From an uncultured Actinomycetes bacterium (GTDB taxonomy: Bacteria; Actinomycetota; Acidimicrobiia; Acidimicrobiales; RAAP-2), in assembly GCA_903828785.1 (NCBI GenBank), contig CAIKNP010000009.1, positions 40,993-104,992 on the forward strand: a stretch of 64,000 nt of DNA, read 5' to 3'. The notes below the pieces were generated by a model. That model ran no database searches. It saw nothing but the letters and a program-made list of their open reading frames with translations, and was not told the DNA's origin. Both the position numbers and the translations under genes were made by a program. Below, in pieces: positions 20,488 to 29,589 of the stretch (position 1 is the stretch's first letter; each line of letters begins with the position of its first letter).

Positions 20488-20925
20488 GTGCCGACTATTA
20501 GTTACATGCTTTGGTTCAATGGCCAAGCCGAAGAAGCGGCAAACCTCTATACCTCAATTTTTCCAAACGCCACGGTGAAAGAAATTTCGAGGGGTGCCGA
20601 TGGTCGTGCCTTTACCGTGAACTTTGAAATTCTTGGGGAAAACTACATCGCTCTGAACGGTGGTCCTCAGTTCACCTTCACCGAAGCCTTCTCCATATTC
20701 GTAAGCTGTGACGGGCAATCTGAGGTTGACGAATACTGGAACGCCTTTCTGAAGTCCGGCGGACAGGAAGGTCGCTGCGGATGGCTCAAAGACGCCTTCG
20801 GAGTCTCGTGGCAGATAATTCCCAAGCAACTGGGAGAAGCACTATCAAACGCGGATCCGGCAAAAGCTCAGGCCGCGTACGCCGCCATGATGAAGATGTC
20901 CAAAATAGTCATCGCCGATTTGTAA
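20488..20925 (+). CDS. VOC/PhnB-like protein (3-demethylubiquinone-9 3-methyltransferase domain family)
   Basis: ISYMLWFNGQAEEAANLYTSIFPNATV; GWLKDAFGVSWQIIPKQL. Confidence 0.88.
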   Translation: MPTISYMLWFNGQAEEAANLYTSIFPNATVKEISRGADGRAFTVNFEILGENYIALNGGPQFTFTEAFSIFVSCDGQSEVDEYWNAFLKSGGQEGRCGWLKDAFGVSWQIIPKQLGEALSNADPAKAQAAYAAMMKMSKIVIADL

Positions 20926-21115
20926 GCAGGTTGGTCGCCTCGGACCGTTCTTCGCTGAGGCGCCACGCCTCGTAACCGTCATTTAGGTTTTTCCAGCGAT
21001 TTTCGCTCGGGCTGGCTCGTTGGCGTATCGAGTTTTCCCAGCGCCGGTCGCTCGAAGTTCTCGAGGCAGCGTCGATCGAGAGGAAAGTCAAAGCGGGCTT
21101 CGCCCGGGGTCTCTC

Positions 21116-22012
21116 CTAGCCAAACCTTCGATCAAGAAAATAGCGAATCTGAATCGCTGCCGCCGCCCCTTCGCCGACCGCCGAGGCGAGCTGCTTCGTT
21201 GACCCGGCCCGAACGTCTCCGGCAGCGAAAACGCCTTCAACCGAAGTCTGAAACATCTGGTCAGTAGCGACAAAGTTTCGACCATCGAGTTCAACTGCGC
21301 CATTCAACCACTGGGTGTTGGGGTCAAGACCAATGAAGACGAAGGCACCGCTGGCCGGAAAGGAGCTTGGCATGTCCGTACGAAGGTCAATCGTTTCCAC
21401 CGAGGCCAGCTTGCCTTGTTCGTTGGCCACAAAGCGCTGCACCGACTGATTGAGCACAACCGCCATTTGGGGGTGATTCTGCACCTTTTCTTGGAGCAAT
21501 TTTGAGCCCAGCAGTTGCCCGGAGCGTTCAATTACCGTGACGCGTTGAGCGAACTGGGTCAAGAATAAGCCTTCTTCGAGGCCCGAATTTCCACCACCAA
21601 GAACCACGATGTTTTCAGCCCCTTTGTAAAAGGGCCCATCACAAGTGGCACAGAAATGTATCCCCGCTCCAATCAGATCTTCTTCACCCGCCGCACCCGT
21701 GCGTCGATAGGTCGAACCAGTGGCGAGCAAGAGAGCGTTGGCACGCACGGTCGCCCCCGTCGAAAGAGTGACGGAGAGTCCCGAATACGCTCCGTCCATT
21801 TCCTCTCGAATAAAGCCCTCGACGGAAACTGCCTGGAGCATTTCCACTCCGTAACGACTTGCTTGCTGCGCGAAGCGCGCAGCCAGCTCGGCGCCGCCAA
21901 TGCCCTCGGGAAAACCTGGATAATTATCGAATCGTTCGGTAACCCCAGCCTGCCCACCTACCGCGGACTTTTCCACGATGAGAGTGGAGAGGTTCTCCCG
22001 AGCCGCGTACAT
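21116..22012 (-). pseudogene. Thioredoxin reductase-like FAD oxidoreductase module, separated from its N-terminus by a frameshift
   Basis: YAARENLSTLIVEKSAVGGQAGVTERFDNYPGFPEGIGG; FCATCDGPFY; VVLGGGNSGLEEGLFL; lacks its own N-terminal FAD GxGxxG, which lies in the adjacent ORF in another frame. Confidence 0.8.
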
Positions 22013-22020
22013 TGCGGTAG

Positions 22021-22323
22021 TCAGCGCGGTCGGCCCCCTCCAGCAATCACGAGGTCGTAGTGCAATTGCGACGCCTCTCGAACCAGGTGCAATTTGTCAG
22101 CCAACTCATCGTTCGAAGGTTCGCTCACAAAACTTCCGTCGGGAAAAATGAGGGTGGGGATTATGCGTTTTCCGTCATTAAGGCGCTCAACTTCTCCCTG
22201 CGCTTCAGGAGTAACTTCGAGATCTACCCAGTCGAAGGGAATCCGGTGTTGATTGAGAAAGGCCTTGGTGCGGGTGCAGTCGGGGCACCAGGCCGCTCCA
22301 ATAACTCGTAAGCGATTTTCCAT
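22021..22323 (-). pseudogene. Glutaredoxin domain plus start of TrxR FAD motif, truncated by frameshift (5' part of Grx-TrxR fusion)
   Basis: MENRLRVIGAAWCPDCTRTKAFLNQH...IIPTLIFPDGSFVSEPSNDELADKL followed by HYDLVIAGGG then RPR-stop. Confidence 0.8.
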
Positions 22324-22566
22324 AGCGTCCTTTCTGAACTCGTCTCGATAGTACCCACCTGCTTTCGCCTTTGGCTTCGCCACGTCGGTACTGCCCAGCA
22401 GGCCCGCCCGACAATCAAGGTTCAAGTCATTAAAGGGGTACAGGTGGCCGGCGTCGCCCACGGTGTCTCCGGGCTCGTTACGTGGCGTTTGGAATGTTCT
22501 AGAAACGAGGAAGGTGGATGAGGGGAGTTTCTGCGTTTTCTTGCTCGAATGAAATAACCTCGTTGA

Positions 22567-22851
22567 GTGGAACTACGTTTCTCTGGGGAAGTCTGGTTTT
22601 GGCGAGGGCCGTCCCCTTTTCACTTCGTAACGGTGCCCGAAATCGAGAGTGCGGCGATCAAGTCAATTGCTCCCGCCCTCACCTACGGATGGGGGGCAAT
22701 TCCCTGCGCCGTGGTCGTCGGTGAAACACGCTTCACCACTTCCTTGTTTCCCAAGAATGGCGGATACGTCCTCCCCTTGAAGACTGCGGTTCGCACCGCC
22801 GAAGACATTGACCTAGGGGACGAGATAAGCGTCACCATCATCATTGACTAG
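22567..22851 (+). CDS. DUF1905 domain protein
   Basis: MELRFSGEVWFWRGPSPFHFVTVPEI...YGWGAIPCAVVVGETRFTTSLFPKNGGYVLPLKTAVR. Confidence 0.82.
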   Translation: MELRFSGEVWFWRGPSPFHFVTVPEIESAAIKSIAPALTYGWGAIPCAVVVGETRFTTSLFPKNGGYVLPLKTAVRTAEDIDLGDEISVTIIID

Positions 22852-22923
22852 AGCTCCGTCGGCCCCCGACCAAACGACGCCCCGCAGCACCAACCGCGTG
22901 GTCAGAGGACTTACGCTAGGTGT

Positions 22924-23511
22924 ATGAAGAAGCCACTTCTCGTTAGCTACTTTGAGCCCTTTGGTGGTGACCGTCTCAATTCGTCGGCCGTCGTCGCGAC
23001 ACAGGCGCGTGGTCTGTTGGGGGCGGAGGACATTATTTGGGTGGAACTTCCCGTGTCCTACGAGCAGTCGGTGCGTCGAGTCAGCGAACTCATTGCTGCC
23101 CACGATCCAGTGGCGGTAGTTGCCCTCGGTCAGGCAGCTGGCCGTTCGGCCCTCTCCTTCGAACGCCAGGCGCAGAATCTCTCCAACGCCGCGGCTCTCG
23201 ATAGTGACGGCCATCAGGGTGCTGGCGTGATCCTGGAAGGTGCACCGCCCACCCTGGCGACGTCGCTGCCCATCGATTTGATGGCGCGAGCCGCGAGTGA
23301 ATCGGGGTGTCCCGCGGAATTCTCCGATTCGGCAGGCGGCTACGTGTGTAATCACTTGTTCTACCATTTGCAGTTGCTTGGTGACCGCCCGAGTGGATTC
23401 ATACACCTTCCCCTCGTTGGCGAACAGGCAGCGGAGTACCCGCAAGGACCCACGCTGGCTAGCGAACTACTCGCCCTCGGACTATCAGCGTCGTTGGGCA
23501 TCCTGCGCTAG
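22924..23511 (+). CDS. Pyroglutamyl-peptidase I family (peptidase C15)
   Basis: SYFEPFGGDRLNSS; GYVCNHLFYHL catalytic Cys motif; GFIHLPL. Confidence 0.9.
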   Translation: MKKPLLVSYFEPFGGDRLNSSAVVATQARGLLGAEDIIWVELPVSYEQSVRRVSELIAAHDPVAVVALGQAAGRSALSFERQAQNLSNAAALDSDGHQGAGVILEGAPPTLATSLPIDLMARAASESGCPAEFSDSAGGYVCNHLFYHLQLLGDRPSGFIHLPLVGEQAAEYPQGPTLASELLALGLSASLGILR

Positions 23512-23559
23512 GACGAGGAATCTCCTGATGTGCGTGGCCTGTTCCGATACAGTTGTGCC

Positions 23560-24243
23560 ATGAAAAATCATCTCATACTGGTTCACGGCGCCTGGCACAG
23601 TCCGTCCGGATTCGAACTGCTGCAGCGCGAGCTCGCTGATCGTGGCATCACTTCGTCCACCGTGGCGTTGGAGAGTGCCGCAGCCGCCGACGAGCCCATC
23701 GGGGACATGTACAACGACGCGGCTCTGGTTCGAGGGGCCGTCGACGCCTTAGGGGATGACTGTTTTGTCCTCGCCCACTCCTACGGTGGTCTCCCCGTCA
23801 CGCAAGGACTGGTCGGGGCCACCAAGGTGAAGGGATTAATTTTCCTCACCGCTTTCGTTCTCGACGAAGGTGAAACACTCTTTGAGGCCTGCGGGAGCCA
23901 GGACCCACCGTGGTGGGTGCGCAGCGAGGATGGTGAGCGTGCGACGACCAGCACCCCCGAACACGTTTTTTACAACACCTGCACCCCCGAAGTGGCGGCC
24001 GCCGCAGTAGCGGACTTACGGCCCCAGAGCATTCTCTCCTTCAACCAGCCCATCACCCAATGCGCCTGGAAGGAAATCCCCTCGAACTACATTCTCTGCG
24101 AGTTCGATCAGGCGATTCCCCTCTTCGCTCAACAAGCCATGTCGGGTCGAACGGGGAACAGCGAAACGCTGGCTACCGACCATTCACCCTTTTTGAGTGC
24201 GCCCGCGCAACTGGCTTCCTTGCTCGCTTCCTTGATGCGCTAG
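23560..24243 (+). CDS. Alpha/beta hydrolase (esterase EstC-like)
   Basis: LILVHGAWHSPSGFE; VLAHSYGGLPVTQ; catalytic His near DHSPFLSAP. Confidence 0.9.
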   Translation: MKNHLILVHGAWHSPSGFELLQRELADRGITSSTVALESAAAADEPIGDMYNDAALVRGAVDALGDDCFVLAHSYGGLPVTQGLVGATKVKGLIFLTAFVLDEGETLFEACGSQDPPWWVRSEDGERATTSTPEHVFYNTCTPEVAAAAVADLRPQSILSFNQPITQCAWKEIPSNYILCEFDQAIPLFAQQAMSGRTGNSETLATDHSPFLSAPAQLASLLASLMR

Positions 24244-24309
24244 CGAGTTCCGCCGGCGGGCTCGTCGGGCGCCAAATGGCCGCCACCGCGGTTCAGATTC
24301 CTTCGACGG

Positions 24310-24402
24310 CGAAAGTCCACTCGAGAAGAGGTAGACGAACTGCGATGCGTAATCGCTGACAGTACCGGGTCGGTAACGCTGGTCTTCCAAGGTCGCGGCG
24401 TC
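24310..24402 (+). pseudogene. Remnant of an OB-fold domain (second copy of the domain at 3270-3560)
   Basis: + strand translation RKSTREEVDELRCVIADSTGSVTLVFQGRGVKV versus LRCVIADNTGSVTLVFQGRST in the APC-OB protein; no complete ORF. Confidence 0.7.
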
Positions 24403-24464
24403 AAAGTCCCTACACCGCGTTCCGATCCATGCTGGTCTTGGGTGCCATCTTCTACACTGCTGGA

Positions 24465-25289
24465 ATGTCTGACTACATCGAGATAAATCGGGCGAATTGG
24501 GATTGCGTGGTTGAGCACCACGTCAAGGCGTACGACCTTGACAAGTTTCGCGCCGACGAGAAGTTTCTTTCGTACGTAGTGCAGTTCGACCAAGCCCGAC
24601 TAGGCAGTGTCGAAGGTCTCAAGGTCGTTCACCTCCAGTGCCACATCGGTACCGACACTCTTTCGCTCGCCCGTCTGGGAGCGGCGTCCGTTACCGGGTT
24701 GGACTTCTCGCCCAAGGCCATTGCGGCGGCGCGGCGCTTTGCGGCCGAACTGGGTGTCGAAGCGACTTTCGTCGAAGCCAATGTCTACGACGCACCCCGC
24801 GCCTTAGCGGGCCGACGATTTGATCTCGTTTATACCGGCATCGGCGCCCTGTGTTGGATCGCCGACATCAAAGCCTGGGCGCGAGTGGTGGCGGATCTAC
24901 TCGTGCCCGGCGGCCGTCTGTTCATTCGTGAAGGCCATCCCATGCTCTGGGCGCTTTCGGACCCGAGGGAGGATGGACTGCTGGTGGTCCAATACCCCTA
25001 CTTCGAATCAGCGGGACTGCATTTCTTCAATACCAAGTCCTACGTCGAACACGAAGGTGAACTCTCGTCCCCGGAAAGCGTCCAATTCAATCACGGACTG
25101 GGGGAGGTGATCAGCGCGCTCATGGCAGCGGGCCTCACCTTGACGATGCTGGAGGAACACGACAGCATTCCCTGGAATGCCCTCGGAGAGGGCATGGAGT
25201 TCATTGGCGAAGGTGAGTACCGTCTGCGCGAGAATCCTCGCCGATTGGCCGCCTCGTACACCCTGCAGGCCACCAAGACTTCCTCCTGA
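24465..25289 (+). CDS. SAM-dependent class I methyltransferase
   Basis: VVHLQCHIGTDTLSLARLGAASVTGLDFSPKAIAAARRFA. Confidence 0.92.
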   Translation: MSDYIEINRANWDCVVEHHVKAYDLDKFRADEKFLSYVVQFDQARLGSVEGLKVVHLQCHIGTDTLSLARLGAASVTGLDFSPKAIAAARRFAAELGVEATFVEANVYDAPRALAGRRFDLVYTGIGALCWIADIKAWARVVADLLVPGGRLFIREGHPMLWALSDPREDGLLVVQYPYFESAGLHFFNTKSYVEHEGELSSPESVQFNHGLGEVISALMAAGLTLTMLEEHDSIPWNALGEGMEFIGEGEYRLRENPRRLAASYTLQATKTSS

Positions 25290-25450
25290 GGACCTCACTG
25301 ACCGGACGGGGGTGCGGCCGTTCCCAAGGAATACCGTCACCAGACTCCGGTCACGTATGTCGGCCGAGGGATCAAAAAACGCCTGTCGGCTCATGTCGCA
25401 TTTTCACTTACGCAGCGCGTCGCAGCCGGCGGCGAGGCTAACGCTACGCC

Positions 25451-25972
25451 CTAGCAACCCGAAGTGGGCGACACCACAAAGGCCGTGACGGCTTGATTCA
25501 TTCCCCACCCGTAGTAGTCCGAAGCCAGTTGGGCGCCTCGCACTTCCTCAACTCGAGTGGCGTGGTGCACCTTGACGTCAGAACACATGGTGTGCAGGAC
25601 AATCTCGACGCCCATATGCGCGCCTAGGGCCATGACTTCACTCGAGAGCGGAGCGTAGAACTTCCACGCCGGAACATTGATGTCACCGTTCTTGCACGTC
25701 AGCGGCGTAACATTCCCATCTTGCGTGTGGGTCAGTGGCGTGCTGCACTCGGGCACGACGGGTCGCACGATGGCCGGGGCGAGGACTGCCGGCAAGGTAT
25801 TCTGCGGACTCGATGAATGAGAGAATGGGCTACTGCATGACGCCAAGCCCAGCGAAACGCTGGCCAAGGCGAGCGCGGCGCGCAGCGCATTTCCCGAACG
25901 ACGAAGGGGCACGGCGCTTCGACGCCGGGTGGGCGGGTCACTCGCCAACGACCTTGGATGTCTTTTGCTCAC
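25451..25972 (-). CDS. Putative lipoprotein of unknown function
   Basis: Hydrophobic leader with lipobox-like LGLASCSS; no domain recognised. Confidence 0.6.
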   Translation of the reverse strand: MSKRHPRSLASDPPTRRRSAVPLRRSGNALRAALALASVSLGLASCSSPFSHSSSPQNTLPAVLAPAIVRPVVPECSTPLTHTQDGNVTPLTCKNGDINVPAWKFYAPLSSEVMALGAHMGVEIVLHTMCSDVKVHHATRVEEVRGAQLASDYYGWGMNQAVTAFVVSPTSGC

Positions 25973-26031
25973 AGACTGAATGTAGACGATGACCTGGCCC
26001 GCAGCGCGGGTGGACCGCCGAAGCGTGGGCC

Positions 26032-26637
26032 CTAGGCGACGGGGCTACACACTAATTTGGCAGCCACGAGCAGCATGACAACGCCAATTCCCCCGTCAAG
26101 AACTCGCCACGTCATTGCCCTAGCCATCAGCGGCGACGCCAAGCCTGCTCCAAATCCCAGTAGGGAGAACCACAGGATGGAACTGGTGGCGGCCCCCAGG
26201 GCAAAGAGCCATCGGCCACCAGCGTATTGATTGCCAATCGAGCCCAGCAAGAACACGGTGTCGATATAGACGTGCGGGTTGAGAAAGGTGAGAGCCAAAA
26301 TGGTCGTGATGGCGACTCGCTTGGAGGGGCTTGCTGATTGGGCCGGGGACAAGGATTCACTTCGAACGAGCTTCTCGAACGCACGGTACGCCACGTAGAG
26401 AAGGTACGCCACCCCGACCCAGCGCAGGACCTGGAGCACAATCGGGGCCGACGAAACGATGGCCCCGACACCGCCCACCCCGAGACCAATCAAGGTGATA
26501 TCGGAGGCGATACAGATCGTGACGATTACCGCGACGTGCTGCTTACTCAGCCCCATGCGCAACACGTAGGCGTTCTGCGCACCAATCGCGACGATGAGCG
26601 AAAGACCCGTGAGGAAGCCAGCCAGTAGAACGTTCAT
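26032..26637 (-). CDS. LysE/ArgO family amino acid exporter
   Basis: MNVLLAGFLTGLSLIVAIGAQNAYVLRMGL; LTFLNPHVYIDTVFLLGSI. Confidence 0.92.
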   Translation of the reverse strand: MNVLLAGFLTGLSLIVAIGAQNAYVLRMGLSKQHVAVIVTICIASDITLIGLGVGGVGAIVSSAPIVLQVLRWVGVAYLLYVAYRAFEKLVRSESLSPAQSASPSKRVAITTILALTFLNPHVYIDTVFLLGSIGNQYAGGRWLFALGAATSSILWFSLLGFGAGLASPLMARAMTWRVLDGGIGVVMLLVAAKLVCSPVA

Positions 26638-26704
26638 AGTGGAACCCTCGTGCCAAAACACCGTCCCGGTGCTTGCTTTCGCGTGCGCGGTAGAAGCTCG
26701 GAAG

Positions 26705-26962
26705 CTAGAGAATCGCCAAATCGGTGAGCTTGGCTTCGAGCACTTCATCACTGGGCTCGATGAGCATCGCGCCATCATCAAAGAAAATGACGGGGATGGT
26801 CGTATTGTTCCCGGTCAGGCCCGCCACCTTCTCGGCCGCCGCAGCGTCTTCGACAACGTCAATGAAGGTGTAAGCCACGTCGTGTGCTTCGAGGAAGGCC
26901 TTTGAGCGGCGGCAATCAGCGCACCAGTCGGCACCGTAAAAAGTTATGCGGGACTCGGTCAT
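26705..26962 (-). CDS. Mycoredoxin/glutaredoxin-like protein
   Basis: ITFYGADWCADCRRSKAFLEAHDVAYTFIDVVED...IPVIFFDDGAMLIEPS. Confidence 0.87.
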   Translation of the reverse strand: MTESRITFYGADWCADCRRSKAFLEAHDVAYTFIDVVEDAAAAEKVAGLTGNNTTIPVIFFDDGAMLIEPSDEVLEAKLTDLAIL

Positions 26963-27069
26963 TGTTCTGCTCGTTTCTATCAAAGACGTCCTTCCACTAT
27001 AGGAGGCGCCACGAGCGGCCTGGCAAGTTATCCCCTCGACACAAAACGCCGGGCGGCGTTCGCTTGGTA

Positions 27070-27531
27070 CTACAAGTTCAATGTGCGACAGTCAAAACCC
27101 TTGTACTTATCAAGGGCGTTCACGACCGGCGCTGGCACCATGCCCGGCTTGACACACCCGGGGAAGCCGAGGCGAGTCGTGGCCAGTCTCTTCCAGTGGT
27201 TCTGGGATTTCGAGAAGAGCCCGTAGACACCGGCATCCTGCATCGATACGAGGAAGTTGTAGGAATCTTTCGCATTCGCCACAAAGGTGTCCAGTGTGTA
27301 CACCACGCCTTGGTAGAAGACCGTGCGATCCGTACCAAAGTGAACCAGGTCAGTCTTCTGCATGACTTTGTCGGCCATCTTGTAGGCAATGAAGAGTCTG
27401 GTTAGTTCCGCTTTATCCGCACCGGAGAGACCATCCTTGACGGGGGCCGAGGCCGCCATCGCTGCCGAAGACGCAACGAGGGCGGGGACGAGGACGGCAC
27501 TGATGACGAAGATGGCGACGCGACGATTCAC
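27070..27531 (-). CDS. Secreted hypothetical protein
   Basis: GTG start, signal peptide VNRRVAIFVISAVLVPALVASSAAMAAS. Confidence 0.6.
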   Translation of the reverse strand: MNRRVAIFVISAVLVPALVASSAAMAASAPVKDGLSGADKAELTRLFIAYKMADKVMQKTDLVHFGTDRTVFYQGVVYTLDTFVANAKDSYNFLVSMQDAGVYGLFSKSQNHWKRLATTRLGFPGCVKPGMVPAPVVNALDKYKGFDCRTLNL

Positions 27532-27700
27532 GGAAAACCTCCCTGGGCGGATCCATCTCACTCTCCCACACGAACGCCTCACCACGACTGGCTCTTCGAA
27601 AGATTTATCTCCACGACCAAGAGTCCTCTGGCATAATTCGCTTCGAATCTCACGCGAATTTTCGTCTTCTTTCCCGGAGCACATCAATACGCGGGGCGGA

Positions 27701-28345
27701 TCAACGGACCAGAGCGAGAACACCGCCCGCGGCCGCGAGTGCAACGGCCACCACCACTGACCACCTGGATCCCAATCGCTGGGGCAGACCCATCAGCCCC
27801 AAGGCGCGATCACTGTCTAGATCCTTGATCACGTTCACGAAGTGAAACGAGCACGAAAACGCAATGCTGGCCAAGACCAGCCAGGTGGGTGGCCATCGAT
27901 GCGCGGCGCGAAATATCACCACGGGCAGTAGACCAAAGGAAACGGCGTAGGGCACGAAGGACAAGGGCGTGCTCTTGAGCCCGAGGTTGTAGGCACTGGC
28001 ACTGGCGAGACCAATGGCGTAGAGAAGGGTACCCGATGGTCCCATAGGGCCCAGCAGTGAGGTCGCGAGAGCCAGGGTCAGGGCCGTGGGCCACAAGCGG
28101 TGCAGAAGGCGCTTCGAAACGCCACCCGCGACGAGGGGTTTGTCCCTTCGCCCGGCGGCGCGATCAGTTGATTCATCAATCAGGTCATTCGTCCAGCCGA
28201 CGAAGCATTGGCCAAAGAACACGGCCAGCGTTAGGTTGAGGGCCGCGGGCCACGGTAGAACCCGGGTCGAGAGGACCAGGGCAATCACGGTGACGAGCCC
28301 CGTCGGACCGGCGTGGAATGCCCGAATTACGGGCGCGAGTGGCAT
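27701..28345 (-). CDS. UbiA-family prenyltransferase
   Basis: NDLIDESTDRAAGRRDKPLVAG and NVIKDLDSDRALG Asp-rich motifs; multi-TM. Confidence 0.88.
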   Translation of the reverse strand: MPLAPVIRAFHAGPTGLVTVIALVLSTRVLPWPAALNLTLAVFFGQCFVGWTNDLIDESTDRAAGRRDKPLVAGGVSKRLLHRLWPTALTLALATSLLGPMGPSGTLLYAIGLASASAYNLGLKSTPLSFVPYAVSFGLLPVVIFRAAHRWPPTWLVLASIAFSCSFHFVNVIKDLDSDRALGLMGLPQRLGSRWSVVVAVALAAAGGVLALVR

Positions 28346-28428
28346 CTCGCCAGATTACGCACTTCTCCCGTCAGGGAGCGTCGGCGCTGCCCTAGGCCCG
28401 AGGAGATACGTCGCTGTACGGTGGGGTC

Positions 28429-29589
28429 GTGAAGGAACTTGCGCTCATCTCCTTGGCGGGTCTTCTCGGGCCGCTCCTCGCGCTCTACCGGCGATTCGCG
28501 CTTCCGGTCATCATCGGCGAAATAATTGGCGGCGCCCTGATCGGACCCGCCGTCCTGCATTGGGCACCCACCACTGGTGCATTCTTCTCCACCTTGCACG
28601 ACGCGGGCTTCGCCGTGCTGATGTTCACGGTGGGTATGCACCTCCCGCTTCGCGACAGCACCCTTCGGACGCAAGGGATTCGTGGTGCTATCTCCTTTAT
28701 GGTGACTTTCCTGGCGGGAGGGGTGGCGGGGGCGCTGATCGCCCACCTCAACCACTTCGGACATCCCCTGCTCATCGCCGTCTTAGTTGCCAATTCGTCA
28801 GCCGCCATGGCGCTACCGGTCATCCGCGATCTGCCCGGGCCCGAAGACGCGCTCACCACTCGCCTTATTGTTTGGCTCGTTGTGGCGGACGTGATTTCGA
28901 TCATCCTGGTACCGCTCGCCGTTGTGACGCATCCGCTCATCGATATCCTGACCGGCTCCCTCGCAATTTCCTTCCTGGCGTTCTTGTTCTTTGTCCTTCA
29001 ACGCAGGGCGAATAGCCTTCGCTGGTCTCAAAATCTCCGCGCCCTAAGCGAGCAACTCGGCTGGGGGTGGATGATGCGGGTGAACCTCACCCTTCTCTTT
29101 CTGCTGACCTGGCTGGCGCAGATTAGTTTCACTTCAACCTTGATCGCCGGCTTCGCCAGTGGCGTCGCCGCGGCCGCTCTCGGAGTGAACGATCGTCTCA
29201 ACATTGAGGTCGTGGGCGTGAGTGAAGGATTCTTCATACCGCTCTTCTTCGTAACGCTGGGCATGACCCTTGATCCCGTCGCCCTGGTTCATTGGTCCAC
29301 CTTGAGTTTGGCCCTCGCCTTGACCCTGGCTGCCGTCGTCGCTCACGTTCTGGGGGCGCTCAGTGGGGGGCTGGGCGTACGACGAGGATTAATCGCCACC
29401 GCCCAAGTTGGCGTACCGGCCACCGTCGTGACCCTGGGTATCGCCGACCATTGGCTTTCGCCCAGTCAAGCGGCCGCGATTATGGCGGCCATGATTCTTT
29501 CTATAGGCGTCTGCTCCGTCGGGGCCGTACTCCTCGGTCGCAGCGAACAACTGCGGCGGCGAGGGGCAATTTCGCGAAGCAGCGGCTAA
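28429..29589 (+). CDS. Cation:proton antiporter (CPA2/Kef-like)
   Basis: LPVIIGEIIGGALIGPAVL; HDAGFAVLMFTVGMHL; VANSSAAMALPVIRDL; multi-TM. Confidence 0.9.
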   Translation: MKELALISLAGLLGPLLALYRRFALPVIIGEIIGGALIGPAVLHWAPTTGAFFSTLHDAGFAVLMFTVGMHLPLRDSTLRTQGIRGAISFMVTFLAGGVAGALIAHLNHFGHPLLIAVLVANSSAAMALPVIRDLPGPEDALTTRLIVWLVVADVISIILVPLAVVTHPLIDILTGSLAISFLAFLFFVLQRRANSLRWSQNLRALSEQLGWGWMMRVNLTLLFLLTWLAQISFTSTLIAGFASGVAAAALGVNDRLNIEVVGVSEGFFIPLFFVTLGMTLDPVALVHWSTLSLALALTLAAVVAHVLGALSGGLGVRRGLIATAQVGVPATVVTLGIADHWLSPSQAAAIMAAMILSIGVCSVGAVLLGRSEQLRRRGAISRSSG

